Shown here one piece after another: positions 1 through 10,107 of a stretch of DNA of 64,000 bases (positions are counted from its first letter, which is position 1; each line of letters opens with the position of its first letter). The stretch comes from Forficula auricularia. Its lineage: Eukaryota > Arthropoda > Insecta > Dermaptera > Forficulidae. Where the stretch lies: positions 1,674,001-1,738,000 of the forward strand of contig JALMQS010000162.1 of the NCBI GenBank assembly GCA_024734495.1. Reading direction: 5' to 3'. Made by a program: the position numbers and the translations under genes. The notes beneath the pieces were generated by a model. It was not told the origin of the DNA and searched no databases. It was given only the letters and a program-made list of their open reading frames with translations.

Positions 1-14
1 CAAAATATAGGGGG

Positions 15-562
15 AGTTGCCCATCTATATATATCTTTTATCTATGGCCTGAAACTTGTCCTCCTTTGCCTCGTCCAGACAAATGGTGTCCCAAGCCACA
101 AGAGAGCGCAGGCTATGCTACCCCGCCACTTCTCCAGGCTGCGCGCGCCTATCCCCTCTCCTCATCACCGCCGCCGCATAACCAAGCCAGCTCTCTGATT
201 GGCCCAAGTTCCTGGCCTCTCGTTTCAACAACGCCACCAGCGACGGATTAAAAGACGGTTCTCCGAGCATCAGAAAGCAGTTTAAATTATATCAGCAGTG
301 TGTGTAAAGTATATTATCCGAGTGTAAACAGTTCATCACACAGTCCAGTTTCTATCAGTTTATCAGTGTTAAGATCCCAAGTGCAAGTTATCAGTTTATT
401 TTTACTCAAGATACGATACACGAACATCTCCAGTTTTATATTTCTATTATAAAACATTTTGTTACATTATTATTTAAAAAGCATTTAATAAACCAATATT
501 ATTGAAAATATTTGAATCTTTCTTCACCTGGTCAAAGTCACCAAAGAATATCCCAACATTAA
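15..562 (+). repeat. 3' LTR-like sequence of an errantivirus-type element at the window edge
   Basis: The sequence begins right after a purine run (ATAGGGGG), starts AGTTG and ends near CCCAACATT, then abuts intron sequence that reappears uninterrupted at 17592. It shares a short segment (GCCTTTGCCTCGTCCAGACAAATG-like, around 67-90) with the LTRs at 1152 and 5271, and holds an AATAAA at about 487. This fits the 3' LTR of a related element whose body lies left of the window, or a solo LTR. No target duplication can be checked because the left side is missing. Confidence 0.5.
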
Positions 563-582
563 TGACACCCATAAAAAAATAC

Positions 583-790
583 CTTTCTTTTCGACCCAAA
601 CTGGACTATCGGATGAAGATGAAGAAGAGTGTGAAAATTTTCTCTTGGATTTTGATTTAGCTTTCTTTTTCTTTTTCTTCTCTTTTTTCTTTTTCAATTT
701 TTCTTCTCGTTTTCTTTCTTTTCTTCTCTCTTCCTTTTTATGTTTCCTCTTTTCTTTTTTATGCTTGTTACTTTTTTTACCTTTTATATC
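583..790 (-). CDS. NKAP: NKAP-family gene, duplicated exon 3 (copy A), lysine-rich
   Basis: Read on the minus strand this 208-nt block is open and is bounded by a CTGCAG acceptor and an AAAG/GTATTT donor. It encodes a Lys/Glu/Arg-rich stretch followed by a Ser run and the motif DSPVWVEKK. Basic K-rich blocks followed by Ser/Asp and WVEK-like motifs are typical of the middle of NKAP proteins. It is nearly identical to exon 3 at 17623-17830, keeps the same phases (0 in, 1 out) and has no stop. The gene assignment comes from exons 1 and 4. It could be part of a duplicated transcript or a silent copy. Confidence 0.6.
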
Positions 791-1151
791 CTGCAGAATT
801 GTATTTAATAAAAAAATTAAATATATATTTTCAAATGTGATAATTATATGATATTAATTTATTTATATAAATGTCATTAAATTAATATATGAAATAATAT
901 TTTTTTTAAATTAAAGAATATAGGAATCATAGAGTAATATAGAGTGGAAGGCCCCATAAGTAGCCAATGTATTTTAGCGTATACGAGTTACAGAGCTCTC
1001 TGGCGGTTCGGAATGGGAAATAAAATGGCGGGAACCGCTCTCTTTAGCTCTATAATTAAATTATTAAAGAATTAACATATAAAAATCGAAGAAATAAATT
1101 ACTAGTTAATTTTATATATTTCAGGATTTTTAGGTCGTTTAAAAAAGTATG

Positions 1152-1790
1152 AGTTATACCTGGCAGCTATCCAGTTGCCGATATCACATCCTACCTCTAT
1201 AAATTCATTAGATTAATTATATCTGGCAACCCTTCAGGTGCCAATACTAAACTTCACCTTTGTATTATAATAATGTTTAGAATAATAAGAATTGTAAAAT
1301 GCAAGTCGTTATCTCAAGACAAAGATGACCCTTGCCTCATTTTGCCACCCTTACCTCATTTTGCCACCCTTGCCTCATTTTGCCGCCTTTGCCTCATCCA
1401 GACAAATGCTACGACCTAGCTGCACCCGGATTGGCCATATTAAGAGATGCGCCGATTGGCTGTTTCAAGGGCCTATCATCGGCAGCCCTAGATGTCGGCT
1501 CAACGCCTATAAAGGTCGTCTCCCAAATTGAAGAGAGGCAATTACTATCACTTACTATCACTTACTGGCACTCATTATTACCCATCCGACGTGAACAGTG
1601 TACCTCATGCTAGTGAAGACTGATCTATTATTATTTAAAGTTTCAGTACCTTCACTAACTCTTGTATTTATATTCACCTTTTAATAAATCGTGTTCCATC
1701 TTAAAACTTTGTTTTATTTGAAATCAACACAAACCATCAAATAACATAATTGGCGCAGTCGGTAGGATCAAACCATCAAATAACATAATT
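1152..1790 (+). repeat. 5' LTR of the errantivirus-type element
   Basis: The LTR is 639 bp. It contains a tandem array of a 19-bp CCTCATTTTGCCACCCTTG-type unit (about 1328-1395), one unit shorter than in the 3' LTR. An AATAAA lies at about 1683. Its last 60 bases hold an internal copy of the primer-binding site followed by a repeat of the LTR end. Confidence 0.88.
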
Positions 1791-1900
1791 GGCGCAGTCG
1801 GATAGGAGCTCAGGACACTAGTACACGGTTATTAGTGGCGATTATTAAATCTTTGCCTGAGTAGTGTGGAAAACTTCCATTTATCTCTCGACCACCTTCA

Positions 1901-2116
1901 TTGACGGGTCCCCAGTGTAAACCTAACAGAAGTCACTCGAGGAAAAATAAATCCACACCGAGACCTAACGCGACTCCCAGCGAAGCCACGACGAAACAGG
2001 ACACGACTCCAGCGGACGCAATTGCCACTGCCTTAACGAGGAGCGGACGAGCCAGCCGGAGAAATCAAGAAATTCTAGAATCTCAGGATTCGAAGGGCGC
2101 AGTCAACACTGAGTGA
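1901..2116 (+). CDS. Small leader ORF of the LTR element, basic and Ser/Thr-rich
   Basis: A 71-codon ORF lies between the primer-binding site and gag. It is rich in Arg, Lys, Thr and Ser and has no recognisable domain. It ends with a GTGAGTAC-like sequence (2113-2120) that could serve as a splice donor. In errantiviruses env is translated from a spliced RNA whose donor lies in the leader, so this could be a leader exon. That role is inference, and the ORF may be incidental. Confidence 0.3.
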   Translation: MTGPQCKPNRSHSRKNKSTPRPNATPSEATTKQDTTPADAIATALTRSGRASRRNQEILESQDSKGAVNTE

Positions 2117-2216
2117 GTACGAATACAGGCACTGTTTTCACACAACCCACCCACCTCCCCCCTAGATTAAACAAAAAAAAAATTTTTTTTCTCTCAATCT
2201 TGCAAAATTAATCATC

Positions 2217-3191
2217 ATGAACATAAGCCACGCACTTGAATGCATTCCCGTTTTTAGCGGAGATTCCCAAGAACTGGAAAGATTTATTTCCACAACCGAA
2301 ACGGTAAAAACCACCATCCCAGATGATCAGGGTCCCCTCTTTTTCTTATACGTTAGAAATAAAATAAAAGGAGAAGCGGCCACACATCTAGCAAATATGC
2401 ATTGCGAGGATTGGCCCTCTCTTAAAAATAATTTGAGGCTTATATTTAAAGAAAAAAAAGATGAAGTTACTCTTAGACGGGAACTTTTCAAATTAGAATA
2501 TAGTGAAATTAAAATCCATGACAAATATAACGAAATATTAGACCTAATTAATAAATTTGCAAGCCGAATAGACTCCTCAAGTGAATCCCAAATAGCAAAA
2601 AATATAGCAAAAAAACATTTCGATAGAGATTCCACCGAGGTTTTCACCAGATCCCTCCCAGAACCCGAAAGGTCGCAAGTCCTGGCACAAAATTTTAATC
2701 ACATTAGCGAAATATACCAATATTTGGCTAATAGAACAAATTTATTTTTTAGAGAGAACCAACCAGGAAATTTTAGAAAATTTAACACTCCAAATTTTAA
2801 CAACCCACCGAGGTTTTATCAAAGCTTTTCACAAAGTCAACCCCACCCCCAACGAGGCCAGTTCCAACAAAGATTTCCTCACCAAAATCAATTTAATGGA
2901 AATTTTACGCCTAGAAACCAATCCCGGCGAAATTTTTCTCAAAAGAATTATCCCCAACAAAATTACCCTCAACAAAATTTTCCCCAACAAAATTTCCCTC
3001 AACGATTCAATCAAAATTTTCCCCAACAAAATCAAAACCAATCCCCGCGAAACGATTACCCCACCCCGATGTCGACACAGACAATTAGATCGAATAGAAA
3101 TAATCAAGGAAATCAACAGAGCTTTTTCCAAACCGAAACAAACCAGAATTTTTTAGAAATGGGCCACCCGAACCACACCAGGAGAAGGTAG
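2217..3191 (+). CDS. gag: Gag-like protein of the errantivirus-type element
   Basis: This is a 324-codon ORF. The N-terminal half (about 1-185) resembles retrotransposon Gag, with a start like NISHALECIPVFSGD and a helical, charged body. The C-terminal third is a long Gln/Asn/Phe/Pro/Arg low-complexity tract of (N/Q)FPQ(Q/R)-type repeats, without the CCHC knuckles common in other retroelements. Lack of a zinc knuckle is known for many errantivirus Gag proteins. It would build the particle. The ATG follows an A/T-rich leader, and the protease ORF starts 69 bases after the stop. Confidence 0.75.
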   Translation: MNISHALECIPVFSGDSQELERFISTTETVKTTIPDDQGPLFFLYVRNKIKGEAATHLANMHCEDWPSLKNNLRLIFKEKKDEVTLRRELFKLEYSEIKIHDKYNEILDLINKFASRIDSSSESQIAKNIAKKHFDRDSTEVFTRSLPEPERSQVLAQNFNHISEIYQYLANRTNLFFRENQPGNFRKFNTPNFNNPPRFYQSFSQSQPHPQRGQFQQRFPHQNQFNGNFTPRNQSRRNFSQKNYPQQNYPQQNFPQQNFPQRFNQNFPQQNQNQSPRNDYPTPMSTQTIRSNRNNQGNQQSFFQTETNQNFLEMGHPNHTRRR

Positions 3192-3259
3192 TTTATCAAA
3201 TTAGCTCGGGGAAAACAACAAGCAAATTACCATTTATCATTTTAAACGGCTTTAAAATT

Positions 3260-4333
3260 ATGTTAGATACCGGAGCTACCTGTAACGTAGTAAAACCGAA
3301 TGTAGTTGAAAAATTCAAAAAATTTAATGAAATAAATTATGTTTTAACATTTAATGGGGAAACGACTTTAGATAAATGTACATTCATTGACATGTTTAAT
3401 GTAAGATCCAAATTTTTAGTTTTCGACTTTCACAAAGATTTTGATATGCTAGTTGGAATCGACACACTAAACAAATTAAATTTTATCTGGGACAGTAAAG
3501 GAACTTGTGTAACATTAGATGGAGGCAAATTTCATCTTTATTATCCGGAAGCACATGAGGCTAATGACGAAAAAGAACGGTCAATTAAAGACGCAGTTGA
3601 ATTTCAATCATCAGACATCAGTGATTCCGACGGTAATAAAAGTGAACAAACGATAAACAATCACTTAACTTCTTGCAATGAAAAAGAGCGGTCTGAACAC
3701 GACGCAGCTGTATCTCATGCAGATAGTGATTCATCAAACTCAAGTTTTGAATCCAATTGCGAAAAGGACCGGTTAGTTAAAAACGCAGGTGAATTTCGTC
3801 CAATTAAAGTTAGTAGCAGTAAGTTAAATAGACAAAATGAAATAGGAATAAATACAGAATTAAGTAATGATTTAATACTAGGAAATAGAAATGAAGAAAT
3901 GAAAGGGAAGGAATTAATAAATAATAATAAGAAAGTGGGAAATGAAACAAATAATAAATTTGAAAAACTAGATAAGAATAAAGACAAGGAAAATGTTATT
4001 GAAAAAGTAGGAAAAACAGAATTAGGGAATAGAAATACAAAGGAAAATATAATAAAAATTATTCAGGTAGAAAGGATGGTAGCTCCAGAAAAGGTTAATT
4101 TCAAGAATATGTCTCGGTTTAAAAATAATACAATTAAAATCAGAAAAAATTCAAAGGTATGTGGAATTTTAGAGCAAAATAAAACGGATAGACCAAAGTT
4201 ATATAATAATTTGATTAGAGTAAAGATGAAATGCAAATTTAATGGGAAGAGTTTAGAGAAAAATCGGAAATTATATAAGGGTATAAATAAGTTTAAAATG
4301 AAAAAAAAAAAATTGCTAATAGAATATAATTAA
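3260..4333 (+). CDS. Protease-containing ORF with unusual repetitive tail (pol remnant)
   Basis: This is a 357-codon ORF. Residues 1-95 look like a retropepsin: LDTGATCNV carries the catalytic DTG, and a later MLVGIDTLNKL segment fits the second conserved strand. Reverse transcriptase would normally follow. Here there is instead a low-complexity, highly charged region with three imperfect copies of a motif starting EKERS or EKDRL (around residues 106, 138 and 167), then a Lys/Asn-rich tail. RT, RNase H and integrase are missing. The tail could be novel coding sequence filling a pol deletion or degenerate sequence that happens to stay open. Confidence 0.6.
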   Translation: MLDTGATCNVVKPNVVEKFKKFNEINYVLTFNGETTLDKCTFIDMFNVRSKFLVFDFHKDFDMLVGIDTLNKLNFIWDSKGTCVTLDGGKFHLYYPEAHEANDEKERSIKDAVEFQSSDISDSDGNKSEQTINNHLTSCNEKERSEHDAAVSHADSDSSNSSFESNCEKDRLVKNAGEFRPIKVSSSKLNRQNEIGINTELSNDLILGNRNEEMKGKELINNNKKVGNETNNKFEKLDKNKDKENVIEKVGKTELGNRNTKENIIKIIQVERMVAPEKVNFKNMSRFKNNTIKIRKNSKVCGILEQNKTDRPKLYNNLIRVKMKCKFNGKSLEKNRKLYKGINKFKMKKKKLLIEYN

Positions 4334-4627
4334 TCAAGTAATTAGAAATAAAATTTTTAAAGATAGTTAATTAAATAATAGTTCAATAATTTCAATAAAT
4401 AAATGGAGTAAATAAATTAAAAAAAAAAATAATAATAATAATAATAAACATCTATGTTAATCTTAAAACAACTTATAATATTCTTAGGGATCACATTTCG
4501 GCCAACGACACAAAATTACTCTCTATCCAACTCGACTTGCTGGATTTTAATTTCGCCAGTCTTAGAACAAAAATAACATAATTACATCCTTTCAAACAAG
4601 CACGAAATAAGTCATGCCAGCGAATGC

Positions 4628-5172
4628 ATGGCGAATCATGACGGTTATTATTGCAAGATTGACAATCAGGAGCCATCCGACTGTATTAAAAATTTAATTA
4701 TTAATAAATCCCACGAAAAATGTGAAACTCATCCTCTAAAATATTTCCCCGATTTTATGATCATTCCCCATTCAGACATAATAATAATAAGTGCGGAAAA
4801 CAGCGCTAATGTATTCGTAAGTTGCTCAAACATCAAAGAATATCTTGGTGTTGGTATATATAAAATAAGAAACAAAGAGTGCAAAGTGAATAATGTGCCA
4901 GTGCAAACCTCCCTTAATCCCAAAGAAGAAATTGTCCTCCCCAAACTCTCTAACCTAAAAAGACTTACAATGAATAAAACAATAAAGTGATAAAATTTTA
5001 TGATCTTACAAAAATTAAAGTTGAGGACATTAAATTGAAAGAAATCGAAGAAATAGGTTCGCAAATCCTAGACAATAAAAATTATATACTAATTACAATA
5101 ATAATAATAATTTTAATATTTCTACTTAGCATTATTACCTTTAAAATGATAAGGAAACGACAAAAAAAATAG
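4628..5172 (+). pseudogene. env: Envelope-like remnant, C-terminal part with membrane anchor
   Basis: Two short reading frames in different phases (4628-4990 and 4987-5172) together look like the end of an errantivirus envelope protein. The first has several Cys and a GVGIYKI motif. The second ends with a long hydrophobic helix (Ile/Leu-rich, about residues 33-54) and a short basic tail (MIRKRQKK), a typical type I membrane anchor. The signal peptide and most of the ectodomain are not identifiable and the frame is broken, so no functional product is expected. Confidence 0.5.
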
Positions 5173-5270
5173 AAAAATAATTACAAATATAGAATGCGCA
5201 ACCTTCAGGATGCCCAGACCTGGAGAAAATTTAACCATAAGTGGATAAATTTTCTTTTAGAGGGTGGAGG

Positions 5271-5928
5271 AGTTATACCTGGCAGCTATCCAGTTGCCGA
5301 TATCACATCCTACCTCTATAAATTCATTAGATTAATTATATCTGGCAACCCTTCAGGTGCCAATACTAAACTTCACCTTTGTATTATAATAATGTTTAGA
5401 ATAATAAGAATTGTAAAATGCAAGTCGTTATCTCAAGACAAAGATGACCCTTGCCTCATTTTGCCACCCTTACCTCATTTTGCCACCCTTGCCTCATTTT
5501 GCCACCCTTGCCTCATTTTGCCGCCTTTGCCTCATCCAGACAAATGCTACGACCTAGCTGCACCCGGATTGGCCATATTAAGAGATGCGCCGATTGGCTG
5601 TTTCAAGGGCCTATCATCGGCAGCCCTAGATGTCGGCTCAACGCCTATAAAGGTCGTCTCCCAAATTGAAGAGAGGCAATTACTATCACTTACTATCACT
5701 TACTGGCACTCATTATTACCCATCCGACGTGAACAGTGTACCTCATGCTAGTGAAGACTGACCTATTATTATTTAAAGTTTCAGTACCTTCACTAACTCT
5801 TGTATTTATATTCACCTTTTAATAAATCGTGTTCCATCTTAAAACTTTGTTTTATTTGAAATCAACACAAACCATCAAATAACATAATTGGCGCAGTCGG
5901 TAGGATCAAACCATCAAATAACATAATT
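5271..5928 (+). repeat. 3' LTR of the errantivirus-type element
   Basis: The LTR is 658 bp, differing from the 5' LTR by one extra 19-bp repeat unit and very few substitutions (for example GACTGATC versus GACTGACC). Like the 5' LTR it carries an internal primer-binding-site copy (from about 5889) before its true end at 5928. Confidence 0.88.
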
Positions 5929-6591
5929 TATGTTCTTTATCTGATTTTGTGTCGCGAAAGCAACCATTCACAAAACATTGAGGTCGAGAACTAGGCATAT
6001 TTAATAATATTTTAATCTATAAATTTGTACGTTGGAAAATTTTCCAAATGAACGTTAGCACAAAGCCTGTATGAATCTTTTATCTATGACAAAGGCTTTG
6101 AATGTCCTATGACTATGATCTTTGAATAGCTCTTAAGGAATAAGAATAATGTTCTCCAAGCCGCTAGAGAGCGCTTTTCGATATTCGGTAGCCTTCCACT
6201 CTATATTACTCTATGATAGGAATAAAGAGCCCAAAGAGATATGAAACCTTATCTTAGCAAGAAACTTTTGGAATCTGGTAAAGAGCATGTTACAGTTGAG
6301 GGATAGTTAGTGACCATAACAGGGTGAATATAATTCAGCTAGGTTTGGAAGAAAGCGGAAATTGTTAGTATTAGAATTAATAATAGGAAAAATGTTAATA
6401 CTACAATTATGGTTCTACCTAAGGTAAAAAAAATTTACAACTATAAAAAAACGAATATTGATGAATGAAGTCGGTTAAAAATAGTAAAACTCAAAAATAT
6501 GTAAAGTATTCAAAACCAGAAGAAATAGAACTAAAATAAAGAATCAAGTCAATTGAATTTATTTCAGGATGAATTTTTTCTCAGGAAGAAA

Positions 6592-7840
6592 CAGATTTTT
6601 TTTTTATAATGATATTGATACAAGAAGAAGTTGCACCACCTCTGTAGTCCGTGGTGGACCCTTGTAACGTGAAGAAAGGGAGATTTAGGGATTGGGTAGC
6701 AGTCGAAGGTATCTGTGGATGCTGGTCTTGAAAGATTGAAGGTTATAAGTTGCTGGAAAGACGGTCGGGGGAAGACAGTTCCAGTCTCTAGATGTCATAG
6801 GGATAAATGAATTGACGAATGCGTTTGTTCGATTAGTATCTAGTTTAAGCGCCTAGGGGTGTTGAATTTTAGAAAATCGTGTATTTCGAAAATGAAGCCG
6901 TTGGTGGGATTATCGATTTTATTTCGTCAGAACAAAAGCCATGGTAATATCTATAAAAAAGGGAAAGGGCGGAGACAGATCTACGATGGGCTAGGGAGTC
7001 GAGAGTGTCAGTTAATGTAGGATCGCCTATCAGTCTGATAGCTCGCCTCTGAATTGCATCTAAGGTATTAAGAGAATACTTGGAGGCCCCTCTCCACAAA
7101 TGCGAGCAATATTCAAGACAGGGGCGAATTTGAGCCTTGTATAATATAAGGAGTTGAGTGGGGGTGAAAAATCGTTTGGTTCGGAAAAGAAAGCCAAGCT
7201 TACATGCTGCAGCTTTTGCTACTGAGATAATATGGTTATTCCAAGAGAGGTCAGAATCTAAGGTGACACCTAACATTGATATTTTATTACGGAATTCCAA
7301 TGAGCTCGAATCAAAGGAAATGTCCGGAAAGTTCCTATCTGCGCGCCTAGAAATTAGGCAGCATTGTGTTTTGCTAGCATTAAAGTTTACCAAATTGGGA
7401 TCCTCATTTTTTAAGCATGCTTAAATCTGAATTTATTGAGGAGGCTATGTTTGCGCGATTGTCTAGTAAGGATTGAGCGTTGTGGAGGGTGCTATCGCCA
7501 GCGTAACAATGTATTGGATTGGAGGGCAGATTTAATAGGTCATTAATATAGATAATAAAGAGCGTGGGAGAGATGACTGAGCCCTGAGGAACTCTAGCAT
7601 TAGTATTAAAGGACGAGGATGATATTCCGTCAACCTCGACTTTAATAGAGCGGTTTGAGAGAAAGCTCTCAAGCAACTTGCAGAGGCTCGGGGGGAGGCC
7701 AAATGCAGGTAATTTGGCAAGAAGATTTTTGTGCCAGACTTGATCGAAGGCCTTTGAAATGTCTAAGCCTATTACGAAAGTCTCTTTACCAGTCTCTAGT
7801 GCTTTATTCCAAATATGAGTTATATATGCTAAAATATCGC
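6592..7840 (-). pseudogene. 5'-truncated CR1/jockey-like LINE, reverse transcriptase fragment
   Basis: On the minus strand, reading frames at 7404-8000 (its first part is Tigger-derived) and 6869-7393 encode the C-terminal part of a non-LTR reverse transcriptase: GLDISKAFDQVWH, VPQGSVISPTLF, then the thumb region with ISMLGVTLDSDLSWNNHI and a typical LINE C-terminus. The catalytic box reads YAGD in place of YADD, a predicted inactivating change. Two frames are needed, so there is also a frameshift. A poly(A) tail appears as the T-run at 6598-6605. It is absent from the equivalent place in block B (about 27115), so it inserted after the duplication. Confidence 0.75.
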
Positions 7841-8334
7841 CAGTGGTACCTTGAGATACGAATGTCCTAACATACGAATGTTTTGAGATACAACATGAAA
7901 TATTCAAAAATTTATACCTCGACATACAACGAAAAATTTGAGATACGAAATTGCGATGTGCCTTATTTGATGATAGGTGTCTCACATTCTTTCGTAACAT
8001 TTTAAAAAGAAGGCAGAAACAGACCTCTCTTGATCGTTACCTTATGAAGGTCTCACGCAGTGAAAGTCAGGAAAGTGAGGACAAAAAGGCCTGACGTTAA
8101 AGTGATGATTAATAAACAAATTAATAAACATTTTGTGTGTTATTACTCGTTTATATATACAAATTGTGTATATTATATGTAATTTAAGTGTGTTTTGGGT
8201 TAGTTTCATATCGCTAGAACGCATTAATATATATTACATTATTTTAAATGGGAAAAATTGCTTTGAGATACGATTTTTTTGCCATACGACGATGATCACA
8301 GAACGAATTAAATTCGTATCTCAAGGTACCACTG
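7841..8334. mobile_element. Tigger/pogo-like MITE
   Basis: The inverted ends read CAGTGGTACCTTGAGATACG at 7841 and its complement ending ACCACTG at 8334, matching the widespread Tigger/pogo type. The body repeats 'gagatacga'-like words and has no transposase. TA follows the right end, but the left TA is missing because the LINE fragment abuts it. Confidence 0.75.
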
Positions 8335-8947
8335 TATAATATTCTTGTATCTATGTTTCTTTAGTTGGCTAATTTGTGAATTGAATGATTGATTGGATAT
8401 TCAAAATGATAGAATTAATAAAATTTAAAATTTTAGATTAAGATCGATTTAATATTGATGGTTTAAATTTCAATAATTTGATTAGGTGGATGATAAAGAA
8501 CTTGAATGGATGTTTAATTAAATTAGAATTTCAGATTGCCAAGTTGAAAAAGGATGGAAATTTATTTTTACCTTTTATTCTATTAATGTTAATCTTAATT
8601 GGAAAACATTTTCTTTCCGAGAGTAGCAGAGGGGTTGATTTTTAAAAGGAAATCATTGAGGGGTCTCCTGCTTGATGCAAATAAATATATATAAATGAAT
8701 ATATATATAATTATTTATTTACATCAAGCAGAGGATATCCACATTGATATTCTCTTAGAAATCAACACCTCTGCTAAAAGTATAGGTAATTTTGGACTTA
8801 TCCTCGTAGATAGAATTTATCTTCTACACAACGTGAAGTTAAATAGAAAAATAAATTAGAATTAAAAATGTGTTAATGTAATGGAAACATAATAGAGAAG
8901 AATAAGAAATTTGGAACTATTGTATCATATATCTTGATATTAGGTAC

Positions 8948-9011
8948 CTTAGGCGTTATGTTGAGACGTTCTTGTGAATTTTCAAGACAAATATACTGGT
9001 CATCATCCGAG
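8948..9011 (-). CDS. NKAP: NKAP-family gene, duplicated exon 2 (copy A)
   Basis: A 64-nt minus-strand exon with CTAG acceptor and AAG/GTACCT donor encodes an acidic piece, SDDDQYICLENSQERLN. It differs from exon 2 at 28452-28515 by very few bases (one gives Ser to Thr) and keeps the same phases, so it can splice in frame to the exon at 583-790. Retained splice sites suggest either recent duplication or selection. Confidence 0.6.
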
Positions 9012-9427
9012 CTAGAAATAAAAAGATTTATTAATTAATTAAATAAGTAGATCATCTTTGCTAGGCAAGCAGTGCACATAAAGGTAAAAATCATCAGCGA
9101 ATAGGTAACGATTACAATTAGAAAGAGAAGTAGAGATATCTTTAATAAATAAAGAATATAATAGATAAATATTTAGCCATTACATTTTTTTAGAGAGAAA
9201 TAGTTGAAAGGGATCACTTATCATTTTCAAAACTCTTCTTGTTGCTATAGAAAAAAAGTTTGGAAAAGTTGAGGATAATTATTTTATTAATTATTAGAGT
9301 CTAGTGCTGGTGCGAGGTGAAACATATTTTAATAAAATAAACGTAAAAATATTTTTTTGGAAAAATTATTATTTATTATTAGTTATTTACTAGGTCTTGT
9401 TTCACATGGAAGAAATAAAAGAGAGAG

Positions 9428-9545
9428 AGAGAGGGAGAGAGAGTTTTTATATATATATATTTCGGGCTGTCAATCCAAAAGAACTGTTATTTTCTGTATC
9501 TCCTGATTATGGGTTGACAGCCCGAAATATATATATATTGAGAAA
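9428..9545. repeat. Palindromic hairpin, copy A
   Basis: Arms containing AGAGAG...TATATATTTCGGGCTGTCA and its complement surround a short loop. The same structure occurs in block B at about 28937-29075. It is part of the shared NKAP intron and probably derives from a foldback element. Confidence 0.6.
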
Positions 9546-9748
9546 ACTCTTTCTCTCTTTTATTTCTTACATGTGAAACAAGTGACCTAGTAAATAACTC
9601 ATAGTAAATAATAATTTTTTTACATTTCTTTTTATAATTATTTTATCTAGCAAGTTTAAATTGCACCAATTTCCATGAGAAAAATCTAGTGAATAAGAAG
9701 TGAGAGTTATCAAGAAAAACGAGGTTGTGCTCTGCTTGATGTAAATAA

Positions 9749-9752
<4 letters not shown>

Positions 9753-9827
<75 letters not shown>
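9753..9827. repeat. (TA)n microsatellite
   Basis: A run of about 37 TA dinucleotides. The matching site in block B (about 29275-29294) has far fewer units, showing expansion or contraction after the duplication. Confidence 0.9.
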
Positions 9828-9828
<1 letters not shown>

Positions 9829-10028
9829 AATATAAATATGTATATATAGATATAATTTATTTGTTTGAGACTATAGCTTTTATGGTTTCTAAACAAAGAG
9901 AGCATCAAAAATACAAATCGTCATGTTATTGAATCAATAGTGCTCAAAAATTGTTAGAGTTAAATCGATGATTGACAATTTTTACAAAATATTTTTTTGA
10001 ATATAAATTGAGTAAAAGACAAATGTAC

Positions 10029-10107
10029 CTGCTTCCACTCATCACATAGCCCACCGATTCATAGGAAGCTATTTGATCGGATGTTAAACCAATTTCTCCT
10101 CTTCGTT
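10029..10107 (-). CDS. NKAP: NKAP-family gene, exon 4 (conserved C-terminal domain)
   Basis: A 79-nt minus-strand exon with TTTTTAG acceptor and GCAG/GTACAT donor encodes [20 protein letters not shown] and then VMSGSR. This is the signature of the NKAP C-terminal domain (family pattern [12 protein letters not shown]...[12 protein letters not shown]). It is the strongest evidence for the gene assignment. The exon starts in phase 1, matching the end of exon 3, and leaves in phase 2. The preceding family segment (LNYGHALLPGEG) and the following HRRM exon were not found in the window. They may be deleted, displaced, or left of position 1. Confidence 0.8.

Larger units (their letters stand above)
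1152..5928 (+). mobile_element. Errantivirus-type (gypsy/17.6-like) LTR retrotransposon, internally deleted
   Basis: The two LTRs (1152-1790 and 5271-5928) begin AGTTATACC and end ACATAATT, as in the gypsy/17.6/297 group. They are flanked by a 4-bp duplication TATG (1148-1151, 5929-5932), and the empty site is visible in block B near 20315. The primer-binding site reads TGGCGCAGTCGG, the tRNA-Ser type used by 17.6/297 relatives as I recall it. A polypurine run (AGAGGGTGGAGG) precedes the 3' LTR. The interior holds gag, a protease-containing ORF and an env remnant. Reverse transcriptase, RNase H and integrase are absent, so this copy cannot be autonomous. The LTRs are almost identical apart from one 19-bp unit, which implies a recent insertion. 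It lies in an NKAP intron. Confidence 0.88.
928..6215. mobile_element. 507-bp MITE, copy A (split by the errantivirus-type insertion)
   Basis: Terminal inverted repeats start CATAGAGTAATATAGAGTGG and lie at 928 and 6215. They are flanked by a perfect 8-bp duplication ATAGGAAT (920-927 and 6216-6223). Removing the LTR element at 1152-5932 leaves about 507 bp, matching copy B at 20095-20602. There is no ORF. An 8-bp target duplication fits the hAT or P superfamilies. Confidence 0.8.

Noticed and set aside
645..851. Plus-strand Phe/Leu-rich membrane protein (also at 17685-17891)
   Set aside because: It is the antisense shadow of the lysine-rich NKAP exon; AAG/AAA codons read backwards as CTT/TTT.
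9567..9908. Ile/Tyr-repeat protein on the minus strand
   Set aside because: Translation of the (TA)n microsatellite.
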